In this document: positions 23,903 through 63,889 of the stretch, in pieces
Layout of the letters: each line of letters opens with the position of its first letter
Position numbering within the stretch: position 1 is the first letter of the stretch
Source of the DNA: Corbicula japonica
Taxonomy: Eukaryota; Mollusca; Bivalvia; Venerida; Cyrenidae
Assembly (NCBI GenBank): GCA_038501625.1
Contig: JAZAYU010000116.1
Span: 1,488,001 to 1,552,000 of the forward strand
Reading direction: 5' to 3'
DNA: 64,000 nucleotides
Position numbers and translations under genes: made by a program
Notes under the pieces: generated by a model
What the model was told of the DNA's origin: nothing
The model's database searches: none
The model's input: the letters and a program-made list of their open reading frames with translations, nothing else

Positions 23903-25103
23903 CATACCTGTGAACCCTCCCGATTTAGGCGGGAGTCTCACCATTTTTTAGGTTGATCTCACGCATATTCGGCAGTTTCTCCCGACTTTTTTGTATTTGC
24001 AAGGTTTTAAATAAAATAGACAGATTTTATTACTTAGAAAACTATAATTATCCAAATGTTGGCAAATCTTCTGCTTACTAGACCGATTTTAATTACCCTA
24101 TTATAAAACACTTGCAGTTAGGTGTCATTATCTCGATGATTAACACCCTAGATTAGCAGCGCTTGATCGCCTCGGGCAGAAAATCTTGACAGTTTTGTTA
24201 AACAATGCAGTGTCTTGCAGGTAGAGTTAACAAGATCAAGCTGAATGTGATAACAGTCATTATGTTGTTTGTTCAAGTCTGAGGTTTGCCTCTCACAAAA
24301 TAATAAAGTCAGATACACTAATTAATCATTGAAGTTATTACAAATCTGCAAAAAATGAGCGCAATTAAATAAAGGGAGGTAATAAAAAAGAACACCATTA
24401 AGTCATTTTAAACAGGTACACAGCTATCTAAAGTAATGAAGTGAAAATTTGCTTAAATCATCAACTCAAAAAAATTGCTGTTAGGTAAAATTTTTACTAG
24501 CATAGCTCTATGTATTACGAGGCGTCCGTGTCCGAGTGGTTAAGGTTTCCAACTGACAATCACTTGCCCTTCACCGCTGTGAGTTCGAGACCTACCAGGG
24601 TCAAGATCTTTCATGTGAGGAAGCTAACCAGCTAGCTTGCGGAACGTCGGTGGTTCTACCCAGGAGCCCGCTCCAGTCTGAAAATTGCCCGGAGGTGCAC
24701 CTGGGGTCTTCCTCCACCATGGGAAGCTGGTATGTCCACACCATAATGTCCTCGTTCGGAGGCGGGAGGGACATAAAACTGGGAAGTAACAACAACAACA
24801 CAAAAGCTCTATGTATTAAATACTAAATACCTTCGAATTGCCATCGATTAGTAACATCAGACATGAAACAAAGTATTATTAATGCAGGCATGTTAAGTTG
24901 ATAACCAGTACATATCAAATCTACACAAATAATCACAGAATAAAAGGATACAGAGAATGAATAATTAGAACTAAACAGCTAATTAAAATATTCAGTCAGC
25001 GACAAAACACTGTATGCTTAAAATCTCACGCTTTTTCACCCCAATCTCCCACTTTTTTAAAACCAATCTCCCACCTAAACGTATTAAAAGGTTCACAGGT
25101 ATG
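23903..25103. mobile_element. 1201-bp hAT-type non-autonomous element, perfect TIR and 8-bp TSD
   Basis: Ends are exact inverse copies: CATACCTGTGAACC at 23903 and GGTTCACAGGTATG ending at 25103. Perfect 8-bp direct repeats GATAGTGT flank it (23895-23902, 25104-25111). Sub-terminal CTCCCG/GGGAG phrases (CTCCCGATTTAGGCGGGAG, CTCCCACTTTTTT, CTCCCACCTAAAC) occur near both ends. The 8-bp TSD and CA start fit the hAT superfamily. There is no transposase. A SINE is nested at 24518-24804. Confidence 0.9.
24518..24804 (+). mobile_element. tRNA-derived SINE with (AAC)n tail, 14-bp TSD, nested in the hAT element
   Basis: The head contains GTGTCCGAGTGGTTAAGG (box A; a Ser/Leu-type tRNA with a long variable region is suggested) and GAGTTCGAGACCTAC (box B). 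The body ends GGAGGCGGGAGGGACATAAA followed by (AAC)n. Perfect 14-bp direct repeats AGCTCTATGTATTA flank it (24504-24517, 24805-24818). The body's 3' section matches the minus-strand element at 9462-10171. Confidence 0.93.
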
Positions 25104-25382
25104 GATAGTGTCAGCTCAGTCAGCTGGAGGTTTAAGGTTTGATCCAGGTTGACGCTACCCATTTTCGCCTCCCAAACAGCCACAGATATATTTAACCTTT
25201 ATCTTAACATTTTAAAGAGGGTTGGCACATAAAAGTTCTAATGGATGATTCACCATAAAATGATTTACAAAGCTTGAATTTAATTTCGCCACAAATAAAA
25301 TATCATTCACCTCATTTACTCTCTGGTGAATTTCTGTGAGTCTTGCACCGATGATCAGGCAAGATATGTACAAAGATGATGG

Positions 25383-26575
25383 TTAAGATTTATGTGGTGC
25401 TCTTTCATAGAAAAGGCGATACTTGGGGATGGATTTGTCTGTCTGTCCTTCTGTCTGTCCTTCATGAAAACTTAATGTTGGCATTAATTTTGCCATTTCT
25501 TGATATACTGAACAAAAATGAAAACTTACCAGTTTTTAAATTCAAATATGTTTTGTTTAGTGATGATATATTTTATTTTTCATTTGATTTGTGATATTTG
25601 CAAATATCTGGACATTTGATAAAGCGGGAAGATATTTTTATTTTTACACAGAGGTCAAGGTTATCTCCTCTTTCATAAATAATGATGAGATCAGTAATTT
25701 TTTTACATAACATTCTCAAACAGATTATTTGACTTTCAAATTTAGAAGTTTATGGCATGTAGAGAAGGAAAAACACAATCTTTGAAAGCCCACTGATGCA
25801 AAGAGATAAGATACGATTACTTAAATATCCGTTTTAGCTATTTACCTCCCTTTTAATTGAAATCAGAACAAAATCCAACGCACAACTACATAATTTTTTT
25901 GTCCTTGTTTCTATTTTAAAATTGATAGATACTAAACAAAAACTTCAAAAATAATCTAATGATGATCTAATTCCTCCAGATATTTGCATTCACTGGCATT
26001 ATTTATGTATTTAATATTAATATTAATAAAAGTATTTATATTGGATTTTCCATGTTATTCTTGTCAAGTTTTCATTTTGGCTCAGTATATTTTTTAACCA
26101 AACTTTCAAATTATATTGCTTATAATAGCATGCTCTTGTTGATGCCAAATTCTTTAGGTCAAGGTCAGATATGATGGACTTATGCTTCTTTTTGTACTTT
26201 TATTTGACACAAAAACTTAATGTTGGCTATAACTTCGCCATTTCTTAATATTTATTTATCAAACTTTCAAATTATATTGCTTATTACAAAAAGCTCATAA
26301 TGATACCAAGTTCTTTAGGTCAAATTAACATTTAATGGAGTTTTGACCCTTTTTATACTTGGATTTTGATGTGAAAACTTAACATTGGCTGTGACTTGGC
26401 CATTTCTTAATATTTCTTCATCAAACTTTCAAGTTACATTGTTCGTGACAATAAGCTCATGATGATAACAAGTTTTTTGGGTCAAGATGGAGTTCCTCTC
26501 CCCCTTTTTTTTACTTGCTTTTTATTCTGACATAGTACCTGGGGGCGACACAAGTGTTCAACTGAACAACAATAT
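25383..26575 (+). repeat. Dispersed element with GTCAAG-type tandem core (copy A)
   Basis: Starts with a GTGGTGCTCTTTCATAGAAA-like end followed by repeated CTGTCTGTCCTT. It then carries diverged tandem units of CATTTCTTAATATTTCTTCA / CAAACTTTCAAATTATATTG / TTTAGGTCAAGGTCA, and ends GGGGGCGACACAAGTGTTCA. It corresponds to copy B at 30520-31441 in an MBTPS1 intron. Confidence 0.75.
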
Positions 26576-26812
26576 AGTTTTTATAAGAATCTTGTGTTGC
26601 CAACACCTCTTTGCTTTCAGTACTTTTTTGAGCGACCATCAATGCTCTAATATATTATACTGGTATAAAAATGTGCAACAGTGGTGTGGACACAGTTTAG
26701 TTATGTTCATAAATGATTCAGTACATTTTTATTACCTGATACCTTATATAAATGTAATTTGGCAATTTTAACTGTTTTTTGAAATTCTAATAACATCCAA
26801 ATTCGCAAACTG

Positions 26813-26961
26813 TTGACTGGTTAATAGTTTTGCCAACTGTTTCCCTTGCGTGCTCTGACATCATAGAGAATTCCCCCTTGAAGCGAGCGAACTCGTGACC
26901 GGTCAGTAGTTTCAACTGTTTTCCTCATGTGCTCTGATGTCATAGAGGATTCCCCTTTGAA
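26813..26961. repeat. Direct duplication, unit about 75 bp
   Basis: GACTGGTTAATAGTTTTGCC and its partner GACCGGTCAGTAGTTTC each lead into GTGCTCTGA(C/T)(A/G)TCATAGAG and ATTCCCC(C/T)TTGAAG. Confidence 0.8.
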
Positions 26962-26982
26962 GTAATTAATCAGGTAATAAAA

Positions 26983-27123
26983 CAGTTATTTCATATGTGA
27001 TTTGGGAACAGTCAAACAGTTGTCCCTCGGTGTCGGGGATAGTGTTTTGAACTATTCAAAACACTATCCCCTCCACCTTGGGCCAACAGTTTGAGTGTTC
27101 CCTTATCACATATGAAATAACTG
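26983..27123. repeat. Inverted repeat with about 70-bp arms
   Basis: CAGTTATTTCATATGTGAT at the left is mirrored by ATCACATATGAAATAACTG at the right. The inner GGGGATAGTGTTTTGAA meets its exact inverse around a very short loop. Middle parts of the arms are diverged. Lies about 110 bases upstream of the MBTPS1 start codon, so it may affect promoter or 5' UTR structure. Confidence 0.88.
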
Positions 27124-27235
27124 AAATATTTACCATCTTGCTTCTGAATTTCAGACGCCAGCATGTTGTTTGAAAATGGTTGAAGTGTTGGGAATGTTGC
27201 AATTAGTTGGCTAACTTATACAAGCAAGAGATTAA

Positions 27236-44360
<17,125 letters not shown>

Positions 44361-44780
44361 AGACAGAATTTCAGGGATTCTCCTATTCATGGTTTTGCTA
44401 CATATAATTTTACATCACAGCTTATACGATTTTAATGCTGAATTACATATATTCTGTGTGTATTGTGTGTGTGTGGTGTGAAAAAAACGAACCATGTCAG
44501 ACAAATTATAATGAAGAATGCAATGTTATTTAATGTTTTGCTGAGCAAAACAAGATAAAATGTGCTGCTTTTGTTATGAAGCTGTAAAACAGCTTAAGTA
44601 TCATAGGAAACTGAACTAACAGCTTCAGTTGGTGTAACTTGTTGTGTCTGAAGAATTGTTTTTATCTTGATCATGACAATTTGTTAGTAAAGTAAATCAA
44701 TCAATATTTGGGATACCATTGTCTCATTCACTTGAAATCCGTCTGGTATCAATTACTGTCTGCAAATCAGTATGTAACTT

Positions 44781-45015
44781 AAACTCTTTCCTCCATATAT
44801 ACGCATTTTAAAATGTGCAACCAGTGTAGATCCAGATCAGCTAGCACATTCATGCCATTTGATCTGGATCTGCACTGGTCTCATCTAGTTCAGAAATAAT
44901 CTAATCAAAAGGCAAACACCGTAGATCCTGATCAGTTGGCACAGATGTGCCGGCTGATCTGGATCTAGACTGTTCACCCATGTGATAAAGGCATCTCTAT
45001 GGGGTTAAGGGCTAA
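44781..45015. repeat. Palindromic GATCCAGATCAGCC dispersed repeat, complete copy
   Basis: A clean copy: GTGTAGATCCAGATCAGC, hinge TTCAGAAATAATCTAATCAA, GGCTGATCTGGATCTAGACT, GTGATAAAGGCATCTCTATG. Lies about 420 bp after the MBTPS1 stop. Confidence 0.9.
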
Positions 45016-45713
45016 ATGTAATATGTACTTGAACAAACCATGTGTACATGTTTGAATATTCCCACAAATGCAGTTCTATCATATAAAAGTCCTTTCAAGT
45101 TGTTGATATTATGTGTAGATTATTAACCCATAACTCTAAGGCTTAGTTGGTTACTCTTAAAAGATTAAGACACATATTTATATAATAATAGAAGAGAAAG
45201 AAGATTTACAGATTGTTTGTGTTTGTCAGCGGACACTAGTCCCATGTTGGGTCTTGTTTGTACATGTAGAATAGATATAACTGTATACAGCTATGTACAG
45301 ATTTTTGTCTTTCACTTTAATGTTTACTGTCATTTAGTTAATGTATGTATGATTGGAAGGGAATGTGAAGCTCGTTGGTATACATGTGATCACTAGATGC
45401 CAAATTATTGTTTCCACTATTTATGCAAGTTTTCAGGGTGGTTTAGTGATAATCATCTGATAACATTTTTAAAACACTTGGTGACCTGTTTAACATGTTT
45501 TTATGCTATTTGATTTGAACTGTTAGCTTTCAACATTCTTTTAAAGCCTAATGTATAACTGTAGACAATCAAATCCATATTTTATCTTTTAATTACATGC
45601 ACAGACCATCTCTGACATGTGAAACTATTTTAATAGTATACGCTACAGGTTACATTATAGTTTTGCACAGAAATATTGTTTAATATGTATTTTCCCATGC
45701 TACTTCATTATTT

Positions 45714-47490
45714 AACCCTTGACTCTTTATGTTAACATTTTGTTGCATGTGCAACCATAGATCAAGATCAGCTGGCTTAACCAGATCTGATCAGGATCTG
45801 CACTGTTTGCCCTTTGGTCAGAAAGAATCTAATAAATTAAAAAGCAAACAGTGCAGATCCTGATCAGACGGCACAGATGTGCCAACTGATCTAGATCTAC
45901 ATTGTTCACCCACACTATACGCCTTTCCAATAAACAGTTTCGCAGTCCTGTACGAGTTACTTCCCGTGACCGGAAATCAATCCAAAACGAGGCTCTGCGG
46001 GAAGGTTTCAACGATCGGACTATGGCTTAAGCACATAATAGCTAACATTATCCACTATATTGCAGGTCTGTGTTCGTCGCCGGCGGTGAAAAAATAAGTT
46101 GCTGGTCTGTTATTCTAGCCAGACTTTTTTATTTTCACTATTTGTTAGATATTTAGATTTGTAATGTTTTAAGAACATGTACCATTCTTATTGATAGTAG
46201 GCAGTATGAAACGCAATTTGGACAAACATAAGCATTAATTTTACGAATTTCTGTACAACATTTTCATTTTAATGTCTTATCTGCTGAAAAATATATTTTA
46301 CTGGTGTGAAATTTGCAAATTGCTTAGACTGGTAATGCGCTATAATCCGGAAATCATGATATGTCAACATCTGGTTACATGATTTGTAGACATATAAAAT
46401 TTAATTTGTTGAAACTTACATGATTTGTAGACATATAAAATTAAATTTGTTGAAACTTACACATTTGAACAACAGAATTGGCCAAATAATTTATGGCGTT
46501 TATGTTCAACGAATAAATAATTTGAATTTTTTAAAATCTTACGTATACTTCACATCCAAAGTGACTAATTCTGTCTTGAAATAAAAAACAAAGATCGGTA
46601 ATCTGATTGTTGCTCTAAAAGTATCATTCGTAGAATAAAATTCAAGGATTCATTTGCTGGCTTCCAAGAAAGATGTGAATATTTTTATTACAATATGGTT
46701 GCATATCCAGTTTAGATTACTAAGGTTTGACAGTTGTAATTTTGGCGTAAAAGCCCAAACTCTTGATTAAACATATATAAAATGTTTTGCCAAGATTTGT
46801 TTCTTAATGTCGTATTTTGTTTCTATAATGTGTTGTAATGTGGATTAAGAATCCATATAATTGCTAAATCAAATAAATTTGCTGACACATACGTTAATTA
46901 AAGGACTCCGATATACTTAATAATTGGGAGGTGTAGATACCTAGCAAATAGTAATTACACGATCTTTATTGGTCAATGAAATCTGCCCCTTTAAGTAATT
47001 GACAGGTGACCCCTTGTGCGCGACAATTTGACATTTTTATGGCATGCCGCCTTCAAAATCAATCGCCGCCGACATATCCATAACATGATGTCAGTAGTTG
47101 ATTAGACACGCTAATCAGCAAACAAGACTCAATTTAGCCTTGGAGAGAACACTGGCTGTTATTTAAAGTCTTTGAGTGTTTGACGCGACCAGGAGTAATG
47201 ACTTGACACTTTTAGTAAAAGAAATTTAGTTGTTTTATAAATTATTATCAAAAATATCATGACGCTGATGTATTATTACTTATTCAACGATAAAATATAT
47301 TTTTTTTGGAAAGAATTTTATGATAAAAAAAAAAGTTGTAGGTACATATTCCCTATTACGTTAATACAGCGAGCAATCATTTTCCCGTAGAACAGTCACG
47401 TGACTGAACAGGGGAGGTAACCAAAAAATTTATCGAATTATTGGAAAGGCGTATAAAGGCATATATATATGTAGTAAAGGGTTAAATGCA
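45714..47490. repeat. Palindromic dispersed repeat split by a TA-flanked transposon
   Basis: 45714-45917 carries the repeat up to TGTTCACCCACACTA, and it resumes at 47454 with TAAAGGCATATATATATG and GTAAAGGGTTAAAT. This is what the intact copies show at the same point (CACCCATGTGATAAAGGCAT). Confidence 0.9.
45918..47453. mobile_element. 1536-bp non-autonomous Tc1/mariner-type element (TA target site)
   Basis: Perfect inverse ends TACGCCTTTCCAATAA and TTATTGGAAAGGCGTA, each flanked by TA. Intact copies of the host repeat show that exactly one TA was present before insertion. No transposase frame: the longest open frames are about 70 codons. Superfamily assigned from the TA duplication only. 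Confidence 0.88.
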
Positions 47491-49850
47491 TATAACTTGC
47501 AGCTCACCATTTGCTGCATATTGGCTTGCTATTTCTATGAATAGATGAATTCTGTGACAGAGATAGAGTTGTAAGTATATTTAATGTGTTAAAAGATATT
47601 TCATTCATTTGATCACTTATATTCTGTGACAAGTAAAACATATGTTGTTTTGCAATCTTATTGTTGTGTTAGAAGTGTGCATGTTTTGCAAGTCTTGTTT
47701 TATAAATTATGTGGAGTGTGTAACAGCTATCTTTTGTGCATTTAAGTTCTTTTCCAATGATCTCTTATTCAACAAGGTATCCTTAAATTCATAAATTTGT
47801 TCATATATTTAATATAAGCCATGCAATGTGAAAATATGTCTTTGGGAACATTGTCATTCCTTTGAAAATGATTATTAACGTCATGAAGATGAGGGAACGA
47901 TTGTGCTTATTATGCATTTAGCAGTAAACAATATGAATAACATGTACATGTACTAAGAAAATTTGTAACACAATCACCTTATTGGAAAATGAAAGAGAAT
48001 AGATAGTTCTTTCCAAAAATACCAATAATGATATCTGAAAGTATCACAGAAGACACATTGTTGCATGGCATGGCTTTGACTTGTGTGATAAATGAAGAAA
48101 AGCTAGTAAAACAACCTTTGGGACAGGGCAATAGTGCTCTTGACACTGAGAATAGGACATTGAAAATACTGCTCTAAATACAGGGGTGTCTTTAATATAG
48201 GATTGGTCCTAATGAGGGTTTTACTTTATTCTGTAAATACTTGGAACATCAGCCTAATTGCAAAACTGGTGTTAGTAAGAATATTACTACCAGGTAGTAA
48301 TGAGGATTTGTTTGAATTGTATTTAGAGAAAGTTTTGATACAATAGCTTTTGAGCAGATTTGGCAGTTCAGTTGCATACATGTAGCTATTCACTAAAAGT
48401 ATGTTAAGCTTCTGCCACAGCTACATTCAGTGTAGACCCAGATCGATGTTGGCATATCAGATTAGAATCTACACTGTTTGATATCTAATAATAATTTCCT
48501 GAAAACACCCCAATGAAAATAAGCACACTGGCAAATTTTCAATGAAATGTTAGTCCATAAAGGAATGCAACAAGTGTAGGGTTCAGATTTGTCACGCACC
48601 GAAATCTGTCAGATGTCCAACTTATACTGACTAGCATCTGATGGCCTATTATTGATCAATTTGTAAACATTTGTGTGCCTTTATAAATTCGTAGCTTCAT
48701 AAGTATACTTATATGTGTATTTTATAGTTTTAACAGAAATAAGTTGATGAATCTTGAATTACAGGCCCTATATATTTAGACTGAGGACTTGGAATTAAGT
48801 CCAAAGCTGAAGCAGACCTGCGGCCACAGAGGAATTGGGCTGTGATGATCTTGCTTCAAGTTTGATATGTGATACCTGTCACTGCATTTGTTTAAGAAAC
48901 TAAATTTAATTGACTAATTTATATTCAATAACTTTAAAAGAATTAATTTACCTCTTTTTGCAAATCTTATAAGAGAGTCATCGAGGTAGTAAATAATTCT
49001 GAACCACCATTATGTATCTGTGACAAATACCACTTTTCACATGATGTTAATAATTATGTAACATTTTTACTGAAATGTTGTTTGCTGTTATTTCCCCATT
49101 TTCAGGCATGTTTATTGACCCTCATTTACATACATCTGGCTTTTATTTAAAATAAACTAAAATTACAGAAACTGTTGTTCAGTTCTTATCTATATTCATA
49201 TAAGGCAATAGAAAAAAATATTTTAGATTCTAATCCCCGTCCGCCCCTGTCCAAAACTACCTGCCCCAAAAACATTTATTGGTTAAAATATCGGAACATA
49301 TTCTGTTTCGGATAGAACGGGCTTTAGACATCCCGAATATGGAAAAAAACATGACCGACAAGAATAAAATAAAATTTTCATCATTTCAAAGCTTACCGAA
49401 GATGATAGTGTCACTATTAAAGACTGGTTTGGCTTTTTAATCAAAGAAGAGGCACCAACCTGCTACTTTTGTAAGTTGTTATCATGATTTTTTGGAAGAA
49501 ATTGAACAGATGGACGAGTATTGTACATCAAAGTCCTGGTAACTATAAATGTCATTTTCTCAAAATTTTAAGATAGTTTTTACTTCTAATCTTAGGTATT
49601 TCGTTAATAAAAAGTTAAAAAATAAAAAGTTTCCACCCGCCCTTTTTTCCCTAAATCCGGATGAGAATCTAATAATTTTTTTTCTCTGGCCTAGTGTTAC
49701 AAATATAGTTTTTCCATATTATGAGTACTGTTTATGTAAATGGATATTTTTAATTTCTGTAAGATTTTAAGAAAAGAAGCTCTTGACTGTCTATTGGAAA
49801 AAAGAAGACATTTTAAACATGAACATTTTCCATTAAACACCTATTGGATC
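47491..49850. other. Intergenic, no gene recognised
   Basis: AT-rich. A fragment of the palindromic dispersed repeat (GTGTAGACCCAGATCGATG ... AGAATCTACACTGTTTG) lies at 48428-48480. No supported exon or RNA gene. Confidence 0.45.
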
Positions 49851-49892
49851 CAAATCTGGTCATGGAAACACCTGCTACAATTAGGATTATTA

Positions 49893-51100
49893 TGTCTCCC
49901 CCCCTCTGGGGGAGACATATTGTTTTTGCCTTGTCCGTCTGTCCGTTCGTCAGTCTGTCTGTCACACTTCGTTTCCGCTCAATAACTGGAGTACCCTTTG
50001 ACCTAGAGCCTTCAAACTTCATAGAGTGATAGCCCTTATTGAGTAGAAGAACCCTATTGATTTTGGGGTCAGTAGGTCAAAGGTCAAGGTCACAGGGGCC
50101 CGAAGTGTGAAAACCGTTTCCGCTCAATAACTCGAGTACCCTTTGACCCAGAGCCTTCAAGTTTCATAGGGTGATAGCCCTTATTGAGTAGAAGAACCCT
50201 ATTGATTTTGGGGTCAGTAGGTCAAAGGTCAAGGTCACAGGGGCCCGAAAGTGTGAAAAACGTTTCCGCTCAATAACTCGAGTACCCTTTGACCCAGAGC
50301 CTTCAAACTTCATAGGATGATAGCCCTTATTGAGTACAATAACCCTATTGATTTTGGGGTCAGTAGGTCAAAGGACAAGGTCACAGGGGCCCGAACTGTG
50401 AAAACCGTTTCCGCTCAATAACTCGAGTACCCTTTGACCCAGAGCCTTCAAGTTTCATAGGGTGATAGCCCTTATTGAGTAGAAGAACCCTATTGATTTT
50501 GGGGTCAGTAGGTCAAACGTCAAGGTCACAGGGGCTCGAAGTGTGAAAACCGTTTCCTCTCAATAACTCGAGTACCCTTTGACCCAGAGCCTTCAAACTT
50601 CATAGGGTGATAGCCCTTTTTGAGTAGAAGAACCCTATTGATTTTGGGGTCAGTAGGTCAAAGGTCAAGGTCACAGGGGCCCGAAGTGTGAAAACCATTT
50701 CCACTCAATAACAGGAGTTCTATTTCTCCCAGAGCCTTCAAACTTCATACGATGGATGTCCTTATTGAGTAGAGGACTCCTATTGATTTTGGGGTCAGTA
50801 GGTCAAACGTCAAGGTCACAGGGGCCCGATGAGTGAAAATGGTTTCCTCTCACTAAGTGGAGTTTGATTTTACCTAGAGCCTACAAATTCCTTACAATGG
50901 TTGCTGTTACAGCCTTGAAGAACCCTTTTGACTTTGGGGTATTTAGGCCAGACTTCAACATCACAGGGGCCCGTAGAGTTAATATATATATATATGTGCA
51001 TGTTCATTATACCATAATAAATGACACAGGCTTCCGTTTCAAAAAGGTGATATCACTTCCTTGGCCTTCATTCAATAGGGCGACTGGGGGAGACATGCAT
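49893..51100 (+). mobile_element. Element with TATGTCTCCCCC ends and about 145-bp tandem units
   Basis: Opens with TATGTCTCCCCCCCTCTGGG and GGGGGAGACATATTG, and closes near 51090 with CTGGGGGAGACATGCA. Between about 49960 and 50960 lie about seven units of roughly 145 bp. Each runs GTTTCCGCTCAATAACT, CCCTTTGACCCAGAGCCTTC, GATAGCCCTTATTGAGTAGA, GATTTTGGGGTCAGTAGGTC, AAGGTCAAGGTCACAGGGGC. The last two are diverged. Short frames here are not genes. Confidence 0.88.
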
Positions 51101-51940
51101 TTTTCACAAAAAACAGATTCTAGTTATAATCTACTTCAGTACAAGTGCATTACAAACATACCACATTTGGAATGAGTTGCCGTAAATGCATCTACACCAT
51201 TTGAAGTATAACACAATGAACATGGAACCTTTTAATTGCCCACTGCATAGCTGCAGGGGATAATGGAATGGTCTTCATGTGTCCATCCTTTCTGCATGTG
51301 TTTGCATGCCGTTTTCCTGTTAGCTTTATCAAATCTACACGCCTCAAAGGAATTTAATTAAACTATGGTCTAATGTTCACCCCATCAAGACGATGTGCAG
51401 AACCTGGCTAAGTCAAGGTCACCAGTGGTGTATAAATGTTTGACCCATGTATTTCGCGTTCCCTCCAATATTTCTTAATCCCTGGAAGGAATTTCATGAA
51501 ACTTGCATCAAATGTTCACCTCATTGACATGATTAAAATGACACGGAATAAAGGATAACTACTCGATTTTTAGTTAGTTATACAAGAAAATGACTGAACA
51601 GAAATTTTGATTCATGCAGGAGCCTTTTTGCCATGTAGGACAGCATGATGACCTAACTGACCATAGACCCAAGCAGGTAATCCTTTACAAATATTTCTTT
51701 TTGGATACTTCACACTTTCTATCACACTGTCATTTTAACTTTTCAAAGTGGAAATTTAAGTGAAGATTGTTATAGTTTTTATGCCCCAGCTGGACAAATA
51801 CAAAACAATAATAGGTAAAATTGTTTCTTTTATTTAATTTCAACAACTGTATTTACATAGTATCAAACTCTCATACACACAGATAGGAGAATTAAGCTCT
51901 TATTTAAATAAAACTATTGTCACTGTTTTACTAGCACTGT

Positions 51941-63209
<11,269 letters not shown>

Positions 63210-63676
63210 TTTGTTCTTTTGGGGGTCTCGTAAGTCACCGGAAGAGACTCTGCTGTTCAGCCTCGGACAAACTGGTAAAAAACTTGAATAATAAATTAAC
63301 TAGCCCACAAATATAGATGTATTTTGAATGTTTGATTGTTTAGTCAATTGCTATTTCAGTTTTATTTTACATTGCCGTCTTTTTAAAAAAAATTTATTCA
63401 CTTCGAGTCTATTACTATGGTCACGAGGTAAACAATATGGCGGAAGTATGAAAATTCGACAAAATAGACAACAACAGAAAGTTTGTTGTCAAAAAATTGA
63501 CGAGATAATAAAATAATTATTTTTGACAACAAATCCATCATTTCTTCAAATATTCCTCATTACTAGACAAGATTGAATAAAATAAAAATGACAAATAAAA
63601 CGGTACTGTCATAAAGTGCACAATTAATCTGTTTATAGACCCCTACAACTGAAAGGCTTTCATAATTTGGATAATA
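63210..63676. promoter_or_regulatory. Intergenic region between divergent NDUFV2 and ubiquitin-like gene starts
   Basis: Only about 470 bp separate the NDUFV2 ATG (minus, 63209) from the next ATG (plus, 63677), so the region must hold both 5' UTRs and promoters. It includes a CACCGGAAGAG ETS-type site near 63236 and a second GGCGGAAGT near 63440. Such sites are common in nuclear genes for mitochondrial proteins. No TATA box at the expected place. Assignment by position. Confidence 0.5.
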
Positions 63677-63889
63677 ATGACATCAAAAAGCGGAGGTACT
63701 CACCATAAAAAGAGGGCACAAACAACAAAGGACCGTGAAAAGCAAGTGTTCAATATCTTTGTAAAGCTGTTCACAGGAGAAAAATTTCCTTTGAAAAATA
63801 TTTCAAATGAAATGAAGATCCGAGATCTGAAAATGTATATGGAATTCGCAACTGGAGTACCAGTCCATATGCAGAGAATTAGCTACTTG
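63677..63889 (+). CDS. Ubiquitin-like domain protein, first exon (3'-partial)
   Basis: The Met at 63677 begins a Lys/Arg/Thr-rich leader (residues 1-23). A ubiquitin-like beta-grasp start follows at 24-70: VFNIFVKLFTGEKFPLKN corresponds to ubiquitin's MQIFVKTLTGKTITLEV. DLKMYMEFATGVPVHMQRIS corresponds to KAKIQDKEGIPPDQQRLI. YLDDG then leads to a candidate donor (GATG|GTTTGT). The frame otherwise stays open only to 63919, so an intron is likely and the rest of the gene lies outside the window. Some bivalve UBL-ankyrin proteins begin this way, but I cannot name the family. It is divergent with NDUFV2. Confidence 0.65.

Noticed and set aside
24518..24600. Possible tRNA-Ser/Leu gene
   Set aside because: Box A and B are present but the acceptor stem does not pair, and the sequence continues into a SINE body with an (AAC)n tail and TSDs.
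49893..51175. Several short frames in the tandem array
   Set aside because: Repeated non-coding units; frames are broken between units.
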